From: Yoonia vestfoldensis DSM 16212
GTDB taxonomy: Bacteria > Pseudomonadota > Alphaproteobacteria > Rhodobacterales > Rhodobacteraceae
Assembly: GCF_000382265.1 (NCBI RefSeq)
Contig: NZ_KB907978.1
Span: 1 to 64,000 of the forward strand
DNA length: 64,000 bases
Reading direction: 5' to 3'
Shown here: positions 16,731 to 24,962 of the stretch, piece after piece
Layout: each line of letters starts with the position of its first letter
Numbering within the stretch: position 1 is the first letter of the stretch
Position numbers and translations under genes: made by a program
Notes under the pieces: model-generated
What the model was told of the DNA's origin: nothing
Database searches by the model: none
Seen by the model: only the letters and a program-made list of their open reading frames with translations

Positions 16731-17492
16731 ATGACGCAACTTCCCGCCAGCACCGCCAAAAAACTTGGCCTCGTCATAGACCTCGACACCTGTGTGGGCT
16801 GCCATGCCTGCGTGATTTCCTGCAAAGGCTGGAACACCGAAAACTACGGCGCGCCCCTGTCGGATCAGGACGCTTATGGCGCGAACCCTTCGGGCACCTT
16901 CCTCAACCGCGTGCATTCCTATGAAGTCCAGCCAGAGGCCGGCACCGCCCAACTGATCCATTTCCCCAAATCCTGCCTGCATTGCGAAGACGCGCCCTGC
17001 GTCACTGTCTGCCCGACAGGAGCGAGCTATAAACGGGTCGAAGACGGGATCGTGCTGGTCAATGAAAAGGACTGCATCGGCTGCGGGTTGTGCGCTTGGG
17101 CTTGTCCTTATGGTGCGCGCGAGCTTGATGCCAAGGAAGGCGTGATGAAGAAATGCACGCTCTGCGTCGACCGCATCTATAACGAAAACCTGCCCGAAGA
17201 AGACCGCGTTCCCGCCTGCGTGCGCACCTGCCCGGCGGGGGCGCGGCATTTCGGCGATCTGGGGGACGCGGAGTCAGAGGTATCACAACTGGTCGCAGCG
17301 CGCGGCGGGTTCGACCTGATGCCCGAACAAGGCACCAAGCCTGTCAACAAATACCTGCCCCCGCGCCCCAAAGACGTGGTGCCCGAATTCGACGTGCTGG
17401 CCCCGTTTCTTGACCCCGTAGCGACAGATGGCAAAGGCTTTGCGCATTGGCTCGACAAGGCGCTGTCAGCCCTGCCCGGAGGGGCGAAGTAA
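16731..17492 (+). CDS. soeB: sulfite dehydrogenase iron-sulfur subunit SoeB
   Basis: A 253-residue DmsB/PsrB-type electron-transfer protein carrying four [4Fe-4S] clusters. The four Cys groups are visible: CVGCHACVISCKGW, CLHCEDAPCVTVCPTGA, CIGCGLCAWACPYGA and CTLCVDRI with CVRTCPAGA. It relays electrons from the SoeA molybdenum site to the quinone-reactive SoeC. I placed the start at MTQLPASTAKKLGLVIDLDT because the conserved part begins there; ATG 16701 (ten residues earlier) is possible. It follows the repeat-containing gap after the small membrane peptide gene and shares one base with soeC (TAATG). Confidence 0.93.
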   Translation: MTQLPASTAKKLGLVIDLDTCVGCHACVISCKGWNTENYGAPLSDQDAYGANPSGTFLNRVHSYEVQPEAGTAQLIHFPKSCLHCEDAPCVTVCPTGASYKRVEDGIVLVNEKDCIGCGLCAWACPYGARELDAKEGVMKKCTLCVDRIYNENLPEEDRVPACVRTCPAGARHFGDLGDAESEVSQLVAARGGFDLMPEQGTKPVNKYLPPRPKDVVPEFDVLAPFLDPVATDGKGFAHWLDKALSALPGGAK

Positions 17493-18364
17493 TGCATCCC
17501 GCCAAATCCGTCATCATCTTCACCACGTTTTCGGGCCTTGGGTTCGGGCTCTTGTTCTGGCTCGGCATCGGGGCGATCACACCCACGGGTTTGTCAGCCT
17601 TCATCTGGTTCACCATCGCCTATCTGGCCGCCGTGGGTGGTCTGCTGGCTTCCACCTTTCACCTCGGGCGGCCCGAACGCGCGATCAAGGCGTTCAGCCA
17701 GTGGCAGACAAGCTGGCTGTCACGCGAGGGAATCTGCGCGGTTGCGACATTGCTGGCGATGGCGGTCTACGGCGCGGGGCTGGTGTTCTTCGACAGGGTG
17801 CTGGCACCCTTGGGCTGGATCGGGGCGCTGGGGGCGGTCGCGACAGTGTTCACGACATCGATGATCTATGCGCAGCTGAAAACCGTGCCGCGCTGGCGGC
17901 ATTGGACGACACCTGCGCTGTTCCTGACCTTGTCGGTGGGCGGCGGCGCGCTGCTCGGCGGACAGGTGACAGAGGCGCTGGTGCTGCTGGCGCTTGCGGC
18001 AATCTTGCAGGTGTACACATGGGTGACGGGTGACACACGACTTGCCCAGTCCGGCACCGATATGGCGACGGCCACGGGACTTGGCCATATCGGCACAATC
18101 CGCGCCTTTGAACCACCCCATACCGGCACCAATTACCTGATGCGCGAATTCATCCATGTGGTGGGGCGCAAACATGCGCAGCGCCTGCGGGTGATCGCAG
18201 CGGTGCTGGCCTTTGTGCTGCCGGTCGTGTGCCTGCTGCTGCCTTTCAGCCATATCTGGGGCGCGCTGGCGCTGGTCAGCCATATCGCAGGCGTGCTGGT
18301 GTTGCGCTGGCTTTTCTTTGCACAGGCCGAACATGTGGTCGGGCTCTATTACGGCAAGCGCTGA
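17492..18364 (+). CDS. soeC: sulfite dehydrogenase membrane anchor SoeC (DmsC family)
   Basis: A 290-residue integral membrane protein with eight predicted spans, of the DmsC anchor family. It has the conserved loop STFHLGRPERAIKAFSQWQTSWLSREG between the second and third spans, which in DmsC-type anchors lies near the quinol site, and a C-terminal RWLFFAQAEHVVGLYYGKR. It would accept electrons from SoeB and reduce ubiquinone. The ATG uses the last base of the soeB stop. The gene ends the operon; a GC hairpin follows immediately. Confidence 0.92.
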   Translation: MHPAKSVIIFTTFSGLGFGLLFWLGIGAITPTGLSAFIWFTIAYLAAVGGLLASTFHLGRPERAIKAFSQWQTSWLSREGICAVATLLAMAVYGAGLVFFDRVLAPLGWIGALGAVATVFTTSMIYAQLKTVPRWRHWTTPALFLTLSVGGGALLGGQVTEALVLLALAAILQVYTWVTGDTRLAQSGTDMATATGLGHIGTIRAFEPPHTGTNYLMREFIHVVGRKHAQRLRVIAAVLAFVLPVVCLLLPFSHIWGALALVSHIAGVLVLRWLFFAQAEHVVGLYYGKR

Positions 18365-18431
18365 GGGGGCGCTGCCCCCGCCCCGGACAGGGTCCTGGGC
18401 CCCCCGGGATATCTCTACTCGGAAGATGAGG
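18365..18431 (+). terminator. GC hairpin plus dispersed repeat between soeC and ilvA
   Basis: GGGGGC-GCT-GCCCCC begins directly after the soeC stop and repeats the hairpin found after uvrB. It continues into CCCCGGACAGGGTCCTGGGC and a CCCCCCGGGATAT...CTCGGAAGATG segment that matches the inverted copy before soeB. The element fills the whole gap between the convergent soeC and ilvA genes, so it probably serves as a bidirectional transcript end. Confidence 0.6.
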
Positions 18432-19643
18432 TTAAAGGTCCTGCGCCGTGCGCACCGACAGGCCCGCGTCCCGCAAGAGGCCGGTGATGTCATCAACATG
18501 GCGTTGGTCACGGGCCTCGATCACGATTTCAAGTTCAGCTTTTTTCAGTGACACGCTCTGCATCATCCGCTGATGGATGACTTCGATCACATTCGCCCCC
18601 GCCTCGCCGATGATACGCGAGATCATGGCAAGCTGTCCGGGCTTGTCGTCGATTTCAAACACCAGCCGGGTGATCCGCCCGTCGCGCATCAGTCCGCGCA
18701 GGATCAGCGTGGACAGAAGGCGCGAATCGATGTTGCCGCCACAGATCACGAGGCCGACCTTCTGGTCCTTGAACTGCGCGAGGTTGTTCTTGATGACGGC
18801 CAGCCCCGCCCCTGCCGCCCCTTCGGCGACAAGCTTTTCGTGGCTCAGCAGGTCGAACACCGCGCTTTCGATCTCGCTTTCGCTGGCGCTGTCGATGCGG
18901 GAGACATGGTCGCGGATGATGGCGATATTGGCGGCGGCGGGTTGCTTGACAGCGATGCCTTCGGCCAAGGTGGCACCCGCGAAATGCGGGGCGACCCCGT
19001 CGAGTTGCGCCTTGGCGGCGTCGAAGATATGCGCCTGCGCGCCGATGATCCTAACGTCTGGCCGGACCGATTTCGCCGCGACGGCCATGCCCGCGATCAA
19101 CCCGCCGCCGCCCACCGGCACGACGATGCAATCGAGGTCCGGCACCTGTTCGAGCATTTCCAGCGCGACCGTGCCTTGACCCGCTGCCACAACCGGATCA
19201 TCGAAAGGATGGATGAAGGTCAGCCCCTTTTGCGCGGCCAGATCGAGCGTGAACTGCACGCTGCCGTCAAAACCTGCGCCATGGATCACGACCTCGGCCC
19301 CCAGATCGGCCGTGCGCTGGATTTTGTTGAAGGGCGTGCCTTCCGGCATCACGATGGTGGACGGAATGCCCAACCGTGTGGCGTGATAGGCCACACCCTG
19401 CGCATGGTTGCCTGCGCTGCAGGCGATGACACCCGCCTTGCGCGCGGCCGTATCCAGCGTCAGCAGTTTCGCCAGCGCCCCGCGCGCCTTGAACGCATTG
19501 GTGTGCTGGAGGTTTTCCAGTTTGAGATAGAGGTCGATCCCCAGCATATGCGACAGGCGCGTCGCGCGGATCGTGGGGGTGCGGATGGTCGCGGGGGCAA
19601 TCGCCGCATAGGTCTGTTCGATCAGGGCGGCGGTCAGTTCCAC
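18432..19643 (-). CDS. ilvA: threonine ammonia-lyase with C-terminal ACT domain
   Basis: A 403-residue PLP enzyme that converts threonine to 2-oxobutanoate and ammonia. The Schiff-base lysine is K52 in HTNAFKARGA. The phosphate-binding glycine loop is PVGGGGLIAGMAVA, and SAGNHAQGVAYHATRLG is the substrate loop. The last roughly 75 residues (RLVFEIDDKPGQLAMISRII onward) form a single ACT domain, giving the medium-length class between TdcB (no regulatory domain) and E. coli IlvA (two ACT-like domains). It is 30 bp downstream of the sugar ABC ATPase gene on the same strand, so it may be co-transcribed, though I see no functional link to galactosides. Confidence 0.93.
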   Translation of the reverse strand: MELTAALIEQTYAAIAPATIRTPTIRATRLSHMLGIDLYLKLENLQHTNAFKARGALAKLLTLDTAARKAGVIACSAGNHAQGVAYHATRLGIPSTIVMPEGTPFNKIQRTADLGAEVVIHGAGFDGSVQFTLDLAAQKGLTFIHPFDDPVVAAGQGTVALEMLEQVPDLDCIVVPVGGGGLIAGMAVAAKSVRPDVRIIGAQAHIFDAAKAQLDGVAPHFAGATLAEGIAVKQPAAANIAIIRDHVSRIDSASESEIESAVFDLLSHEKLVAEGAAGAGLAVIKNNLAQFKDQKVGLVICGGNIDSRLLSTLILRGLMRDGRITRLVFEIDDKPGQLAMISRIIGEAGANVIEVIHQRMMQSVSLKKAELEIVIEARDQRHVDDITGLLRDAGLSVRTAQDL

Positions 19644-19673
19644 GGGTCTTCTCCTGCAAACCGGACCCCTCGT

Positions 19674-20735
19674 TCATCCGTTGCGGATGCGGACCTCGGT
19701 TTGCGCATCAAACAGGTAAAGGCGGGATTTGTCGATGGTGACACCCACGCGCGCGCCCTCGACCGATCGGTCGTCGCCGCGTTCCTCGATCACGATACGT
19801 TCGCCCGTGTCGGAGGTGAGGTAGACGAAGGATACCCCACCAAGGCTTTCGGTCAGATCGACGGTATGGGTGTCGCCTGCGGCATCGACGGCCAGATGTT
19901 CGGCACGCATGCCCACGGTGACGGCCCCGTCATAGGAGGCGGGGATCACACCTGCGAAATCGGCCTTCATCCCCGGCACGGTGACTTTGCCGTCCTTGGC
20001 CGTCCCGCCCAGAAAGTTCATCGCGGGTGAGCCGATGAAACCTGCCACGAATTTGTTATCAGGGTCGCGGTACAATTCCATCGGAGCGCCGACCTGTTCG
20101 ATCCGGCCCGCACGCAGCACAACGATCTTGTCGGCCAGGGTCATCGCCTCGACCTGATCGTGGGTGACGTAGATCATCGTCGCCCCGATCTCGCGGTGCA
20201 GGCGGGCGATTTCGACGCGCATTTCCACCCGCAATTCGGCGTCAAGGTTGGACAAAGGTTCGTCAAACAGGAAGACTTCCGGCCCGCGCACGATGGCGCG
20301 CCCGATGGACACGCGCTGGCGCTGGCCACCGGACAGGGCGGCGGGTTTTCGGTCGAGATAGGGTTCGAGTTTCAGAATCCGCGTCGCCTCGGCCACCTTT
20401 TCGGCGATAACCTTCTTGGGGTAGCCGTTCATCTTGAGCCCGAAGCCCATGTTGTCGCGTACAGTCATGTGCGGGTAAAGCGCGTAGGTCTGAAACACCA
20501 TCGCCACGCCGCGCTGTGACGGGTCAAGCCGCGTCACGTCGCGCTCGCCGATGACAACGGCACCGTCGGTGGTTTCCTCCAACCCCGCGACCATCCGCAG
20601 CAAGGTGGACTTGCCGCAGCCCGAGGGGCCGACGAACACGCAGAATTCCCCGTCGCCGATGGTAAGGTCGATCCCATGGATCACCTGCACATCGCCATAG
20701 CGTTTGACCACATTCTTCAGCGTGACACCGGACAT
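19674..20735 (-). CDS. sugar ABC transporter ATP-binding protein (UgpC/MalK type)
   Basis: A 353-residue ATPase of the CUT1 carbohydrate importers. Walker A GPSGCGKST (about residues 36-44), signature ALSGGQRQRVSIGRAI, Walker B VFLFDEPLSNLD and the switch His in YVTHDQVEAMT are intact. The C-terminal third is the TOBE/MalK-type regulatory domain. It lies 3 bp after iclR on the minus strand, while its binding protein and permeases are on the plus strand across the divergent promoter, so the importer is encoded by two facing transcripts. Energises uptake of a galactoside, inferred from neighbours. Confidence 0.92.
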   Translation of the reverse strand: MSGVTLKNVVKRYGDVQVIHGIDLTIGDGEFCVFVGPSGCGKSTLLRMVAGLEETTDGAVVIGERDVTRLDPSQRGVAMVFQTYALYPHMTVRDNMGFGLKMNGYPKKVIAEKVAEATRILKLEPYLDRKPAALSGGQRQRVSIGRAIVRGPEVFLFDEPLSNLDAELRVEMRVEIARLHREIGATMIYVTHDQVEAMTLADKIVVLRAGRIEQVGAPMELYRDPDNKFVAGFIGSPAMNFLGGTAKDGKVTVPGMKADFAGVIPASYDGAVTVGMRAEHLAVDAAGDTHTVDLTESLGGVSFVYLTSDTGERIVIEERGDDRSVEGARVGVTIDKSRLYLFDAQTEVRIRNG

Positions 20736-20738
20736 CGC

Positions 20739-21533
20739 CTACCTCCCCGTTTGTTCTTTTGCGTCGTAATCGGGAAAGCTCCAGCTTTGGGCGTCCCGTG
20801 CGATTTTGCTGGCCGTGTCCTGCAGGATCGGCACATAGGATTCGAGCCCGGCCAGATTGGTCCGGCTGGTCGTGCTGGTCACCGACAACGCCCCCAGCAC
20901 GCGCCCCGCATCAGACACGATCGGCATGGCGACACAGATGATGCCGGGTTCATGTTCCTCGCGGTCGAAACCGTAACCGTTGGCCCGGATAGCGGACAGC
21001 TCTGCGCGCAGTGCGGCAGGCGTGGTCAACGTCGCGGCGGTAAAGCGATGAAAACTTTGCTGTTCGATCACCGCCTCGATGATCGCGGGGTCAGAAAATG
21101 CCAGCATCACCTTGCCGACGCCTGTGCAATAGGCAGGGCCGACCTTGCCGGCCTGGCTGAACATCTGCACGGGATTATTGGCGTTGCGTTTGTCGATATA
21201 AAGCACCTGCGCGTGGTCAAGCTGCGCCAGATGCACGGTTTCGCCGACGGCCGCGCTGAGCGCGTCGATATGGGGCCGCGCGATCGGGGCAAGGGTGGAT
21301 TGTTCCCATGCCGCATGGGCGAGCCGTACAAGACGCACGCCGGGCGAATAGGTCTGCCGGTCGGGATCATAGGCCAGCATGCGCTGGTTCGTAAGGGTCT
21401 GCAAAAAGCGGTAAAGCGTCGGCTTGGGAAAGGGTGACGCTGCCAGCACTTCGCTGAAACGCACGGGCCGACCGTAAGCCGCCACCTGATCCAGCACCTC
21501 AAGGGCCTTGCCGACTGTCCCGTCGCTTGTCAT
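20739..21533 (-). CDS. IclR-family transcriptional regulator of the galactoside locus
   Basis: A 264-residue regulator: an N-terminal winged helix (VGKALEVLDQVAAYGRPVRF and FPKPTLYRFLQTLTNQRML, residues 4-60) and the C-terminal IclR effector domain (VGPAYCTGVGKVMLAF, GYGFDREEHEPGIICVAMPI, LGALSVTSTTSR). I chose the ATG at 21533, preceded by GGGAGAG, since the frame open upstream runs through the promoter dyad. It faces the binding-protein gene, with a perfect 7-bp-arm dyad in between, so local repression of the galactoside operon, relieved by a sugar or sugar acid, is the likely role. Confidence 0.92.
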   Translation of the reverse strand: MTSDGTVGKALEVLDQVAAYGRPVRFSEVLAASPFPKPTLYRFLQTLTNQRMLAYDPDRQTYSPGVRLVRLAHAAWEQSTLAPIARPHIDALSAAVGETVHLAQLDHAQVLYIDKRNANNPVQMFSQAGKVGPAYCTGVGKVMLAFSDPAIIEAVIEQQSFHRFTAATLTTPAALRAELSAIRANGYGFDREEHEPGIICVAMPIVSDAGRVLGALSVTSTTSRTNLAGLESYVPILQDTASKIARDAQSWSFPDYDAKEQTGR

Positions 21534-21639
21534 CTGCTCTCCCTCGCTCCCGCCATGCGTGCCGCGGATTGTTGCAGGCGCGTCATGGCTGTTGACAAGG
21601 CTAGCGGCTTTGCGATTAAGTATCAATATGCAAAACCTA

Positions 21640-21656
21640 GTTTCATATAATGAAAC
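21640..21656. promoter_or_regulatory. putative IclR operator over the binding-protein promoter
   Basis: GTTTCAT-ATA-ATGAAAC is a perfect inverted repeat with 7-bp arms and a 3-bp spacer, typical in size for IclR-family sites. It contains TATAAT (21646-21651), a consensus -10 hexamer positioned for the plus-strand operon, so a bound regulator would block it. A TTGACA at 21592-21597 may be part of a promoter element in the same intergenic region. Confidence 0.6.
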
Positions 21657-21691
21657 CAAGGTGGACCATGGAAGCACCTAGGGAGGATATA

Positions 21692-22951
21692 ATGCGTTCC
21701 ATTCTGAAAACGTCGTTCGCGGCGTTCGTTGCAGCAGGCATCGCGGCATCTGCCATGCAGGCCAATGCACAAACGCTGTCAGGCGATCTGGTCATTTTCT
21801 CGGACATGTCCAACCCTGCGCCCCGCGCGGTGATGGAAGGCATGGTCGAACGTTTCGGCGAAATGCACCCGGACCTGAACATCGAGCTGACCGTCATCGA
21901 CCGTGAAGCCTACAAGACCCAGATCCGCAACTTCCTGACCGCCAACGCGCCGGACGTCGCCAACTGGTATGCCGCCAACCGCATGCTGCCTTACGTCGAA
22001 GCCGGTCTGTTCGAAGACGTGTCCGACATCTGGGAAGGCGCAATGAGCGAAGAGCTTGCCTCCACCAAGGGTGCGCTGACAGTGGGCGACGCGCAATATG
22101 GCGTGCCTTATACCTATTACCAGTGGGGCGTCTATTACCGCAAAGACCTGTTCGACCAGTTCGGCCTGACGGAACCCACCACCTGGGAAGAAGAGCTGGC
22201 CAACTGCCAGACCCTGCTCGACAACGGGATCAAGTGCTACACCATCGGGACCAAGTTCCTGTGGACCGCTGGCGGCTGGTTCGACTATCTGAACATGCGC
22301 ACCAATGGCTATGACTTCCATGCGCGTCTGACCAATGGCGAAGAAAGCTGGACCAGCGACGAAGTGCGCGCGACCTTTGCCAACTGGCGTCAGCTGATCG
22401 ATATGGGTGCGTTCATCGACGACCACCAGAACTATAGCTGGCAAGAAGCCCTGCCCTTCATGGTCAACGGCGAAGCCGCAAGCTATCTGATGGGCAACTT
22501 CGCCGTGGCACCATTGCGCGAGGCGGGTCTGACCGACGAACAGATCGATTTCTACCAGTTCGTCGAAATCACCCCCGGCATTCCAAAGGGTGAGGACGCG
22601 CCAACCGACACGTTCCACATCCCGTCAGGTGCTCAGAACAAGGAAGCCGCACGCGAATTCCTGCGCTTCGTGGTCTCTGCGGAAAACCAGACCCTGATCA
22701 ACAATGGCGCGAACCTAGGCCAGCTGCCCGTGAACGCGCTGTCATCGGTCGATGACGACAAGTTCCTGCAGCAAGGCTTCGAGATGCTGTCAAGCGGCGC
22801 ACCCGGTGGGATCGCGCAGTTCTTTGACCGCGACGCACCCGCCGAGATGGCGGCGGCAGGCATGGAAGGGTTCCAGGAATTCATGGTGTTCCCCGACAAC
22901 CTCGACGACATCCTGGAGCGGCTGGAAGCCACGCGTCAGGACGTCTATTGA
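21692..22951 (+). CDS. galactoside ABC transporter substrate-binding protein
   Basis: A 419-residue extracellular solute-binding protein of family 1 (CUT1, MalE-like). The signal peptide is MRSILKTSFAAFVAAGIAAS followed by AMQANA, with cleavage before QTLSG. The mature part shows the family segments TWEEELANCQTLLDNGIKCY and AREFLRFVVSAENQTLI. An excellent Shine-Dalgarno GGGAGGAT lies before ATG 21692; the frame is open upstream but without a ribosome site. Neighbouring alpha- and beta-galactosidases imply that the ligand is a galactoside (melibiose, raffinose-type sugars, lactose or galactosylglycerol). The precise ligand cannot be read from sequence. Confidence 0.93.
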   Translation: MRSILKTSFAAFVAAGIAASAMQANAQTLSGDLVIFSDMSNPAPRAVMEGMVERFGEMHPDLNIELTVIDREAYKTQIRNFLTANAPDVANWYAANRMLPYVEAGLFEDVSDIWEGAMSEELASTKGALTVGDAQYGVPYTYYQWGVYYRKDLFDQFGLTEPTTWEEELANCQTLLDNGIKCYTIGTKFLWTAGGWFDYLNMRTNGYDFHARLTNGEESWTSDEVRATFANWRQLIDMGAFIDDHQNYSWQEALPFMVNGEAASYLMGNFAVAPLREAGLTDEQIDFYQFVEITPGIPKGEDAPTDTFHIPSGAQNKEAAREFLRFVVSAENQTLINNGANLGQLPVNALSSVDDDKFLQQGFEMLSSGAPGGIAQFFDRDAPAEMAAAGMEGFQEFMVFPDNLDDILERLEATRQDVY

Positions 22952-22961
22952 TCCTCCCCAT

Positions 22962-22985
22962 GGGGTGCGCTGTGATGCGCACCCC
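22962..22985 (+). terminator. attenuator-like hairpin between binding protein and permease genes
   Basis: GGGGTGCGC-TGTGAT-GCGCACCCC is a perfect 9-bp stem in the roughly 100-bp gap. It has no T tract. Such hairpins commonly protect or limit transcripts so that the periplasmic binding protein is made in excess over the membrane subunits. Confidence 0.6.
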
Positions 22986-23050
22986 GTTCGTGCCGGGCGT
23001 GGCCTCATCCGCGCCCTGCACGCCCCATTCACCAACAGACAGGGCGGCGC

Positions 23051-24010
23051 ATGACCATTTCCGCTGACAGCTACAGCCAGACCCCGCGCGGCTGGTACAA
23101 GCGCAACGAGATCGCGATCACGCCCTGGCTGTTCCTTGCCCCCGGCGTCCTGTTCTTTGTTGTCTATGTCATAGCCCCGATCTGGCAAAGTTTCGGCATG
23201 TCGCTCTATGACTGGAACGGGCTGGGCGACATCGACACCAACGGCACCTATGTCGGGCTGGAGAATTACAACAAGCTGTTCGGCCTGAACGGCGAACGCG
23301 CCGACCGGAATTTCCAGATCTCGCTTTGGAACAACCTCAAATGGCTGGTGCTTTATCTGCTGGCGATCCCGTTGGGCCTGTTCATCGCGCTGTTCCTGAA
23401 CCAGAGCGTGCGCGGCATCCGCCTTTACAAATCGCTGTTCTTTTTCCCCTTCGTCATTTCCCAAGTCGTCGTCGGTCTTGTGTTTTCGTGGTTCTATCTG
23501 CCCAACAACGGGCTGTTCACGATCATGACCGGCTGGTTCGGCTTCGAGATCAGCGGCGGTGTGCTGGGCAATCCCAACACCGCGACCTATGGCATCATCG
23601 CCGCAGGGCTTTGGCCGCAGACGGCCTATTGCATGATCCTGTATCTGACCGGGCTGAACGCCGTTGACCCCGAACAGGTCGAGGCCGCCCGTCTGGACGG
23701 TGCCAAGGGCCGCAAGATGCTGTGGTACGTGATTCTGCCACAACTCAAGCCGGCGACCTTCATCGCCTTTGTCGTCACGATCATCGGCGCGCTGCGCAGT
23801 TTCGATCTTGTGTCGATCATGACAGGGGGCGGGCCGTTCGGGTCTACCCGCGTGTTGTCGTACTACGTGTTCGAAAAATCGCTGTCCGAACGCGGGCTGC
23901 AATATGGCTATGCCGCCGCCGTCGCGGTCGTGCTTTTCATGATCATGCTGGTGTTTATCTCCTACTTTCTTTGGTCGATGTACAAAGACGAAAGAGGGGC
24001 ACGCTCGTGA
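23051..24010 (+). CDS. sugar ABC transporter permease (MalF/UgpA type)
   Basis: A 319-residue inner-membrane subunit with six spans after a short N-terminal tail. The binding-protein-dependent permease signature that docks the ATPase is EQVEAARLDGAKGRKMLWYVILPQLKP near residue 215. It pairs with the downstream MalG-type permease and the ATPase encoded on the other side of the divergent promoter. Substrate specificity is inferred from the operon. Confidence 0.92.
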   Translation: MTISADSYSQTPRGWYKRNEIAITPWLFLAPGVLFFVVYVIAPIWQSFGMSLYDWNGLGDIDTNGTYVGLENYNKLFGLNGERADRNFQISLWNNLKWLVLYLLAIPLGLFIALFLNQSVRGIRLYKSLFFFPFVISQVVVGLVFSWFYLPNNGLFTIMTGWFGFEISGGVLGNPNTATYGIIAAGLWPQTAYCMILYLTGLNAVDPEQVEAARLDGAKGRKMLWYVILPQLKPATFIAFVVTIIGALRSFDLVSIMTGGGPFGSTRVLSYYVFEKSLSERGLQYGYAAAVAVVLFMIMLVFISYFLWSMYKDERGARS

Positions 24011-24071
24011 CTGCCATGCCGAACCCCGTCCCGGGCCTGCCCCTGGACCTCCCCTTCACCCCGATCAACAG

Positions 24072-24092
24072 GTCCCGGATCATGTCCGGGAC
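24072..24092. repeat. REP-like palindrome between the two permease genes
   Basis: GTCCCGGA-TCATG-TCCGGGAC is an 8-bp-arm inverted repeat in the roughly 100-bp gap between the permease genes, preceded by C-rich sequence. Dispersed palindromes of the CCCGGATCAAGTCCGGG kind are widespread in alphaproteobacterial intergenic DNA, and this looks like one. Insertion inside an otherwise compact operon is unusual. Confidence 0.5.
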
Positions 24093-24106
24093 GGCGGAGG
24101 GCTGAC

Positions 24107-24955
24107 ATGTTCCCGACACCCGTCCAGAAATCATCCCCCGCTGTCCGCGTCGGCTATCAGGCGTTCCTGCCGCTTGCGCTGTTTCTCTGGCTCTTGCCGC
24201 TGATCGCGGTGATGATCTTTTCGATCAAACCGGACGTTGATTTCACCACAGGCAATTACTGGGGCTGGCCGTCTTCGTTCGAGGGTTTCACCAATTACGG
24301 GCTGGTGTTCTTCGAAAGCGCGATGCCGCGCTACCTGCTCAATTCCGTGCTGATCACGGTGCCCACAGTCATCGGGACCGTCGCCTTGGCCTGCATGACG
24401 GGGTTCGCGCTGGGGGTCTACAAGTTCAAGGGGAACCTCTTGATCTTCTTCATGTTCATCGCAGGCAATTTCGTGCCTTTCCAGATCCTCATGGTGCCGG
24501 TGCGCGACCTGACCGTCGACATGGGGCTGTATAATACCAAGACAGGCCTCGTGCTGTTCCACATCGCGTTTCAGACGGGGTTCGCCACGCTTTTCATGCG
24601 CAATTTCATCCGCGCCCTGCCCTTTCCCCTGATCGAGGCCGCGCGCGTCGAGGGCGTCGCCGAATGGCGCATCTTCGTCTACGTCGTCCTGCCGCTGATG
24701 AAGCCTGCCATCGCCGCGATGGCCGTGCTGATCTTCACCTTCATCTGGAACGATTATTTCTGGGCGGTCGTGCTGACCCAAGGCCCCGAAAGCCAGCCCG
24801 TCACTGCCGGCATCACCAGTTTCAACGCGCAATACCGCGCCGCCTATCACCTGATGAGCGCAGGTTCCATCGTGGCCGCCCTGCCACCGGTCCTGATGTT
24901 TTTCCTGATGCAGAAGCACTTTATCGCGGGCCTCACGCTTGGGGCTGTAAAGTAA
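24107..24955 (+). CDS. sugar ABC transporter permease (MalG/UgpE type)
   Basis: A 282-residue six-span permease. The ATPase-coupling motif is FPLIEAARVEGVAEWRIFVYVVLPLMKPA, followed by AVLIFTFIWNDYFWAVVLTQ, typical of the second CUT1 permease. It ends 7 bp before the alpha-galactosidase start, so uptake and hydrolysis are expressed together. Confidence 0.92.
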   Translation: MFPTPVQKSSPAVRVGYQAFLPLALFLWLLPLIAVMIFSIKPDVDFTTGNYWGWPSSFEGFTNYGLVFFESAMPRYLLNSVLITVPTVIGTVALACMTGFALGVYKFKGNLLIFFMFIAGNFVPFQILMVPVRDLTVDMGLYNTKTGLVLFHIAFQTGFATLFMRNFIRALPFPLIEAARVEGVAEWRIFVYVVLPLMKPAIAAMAVLIFTFIWNDYFWAVVLTQGPESQPVTAGITSFNAQYRAAYHLMSAGSIVAALPPVLMFFLMQKHFIAGLTLGAVK

Positions 24956-24962
24956 GAAGTCC

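Noticed and set aside
18573..20030. 485-codon plus-strand frame across ilvA and the ATPase gene
   Set aside because: Spans two genes in antisense and shows typical shadow composition.
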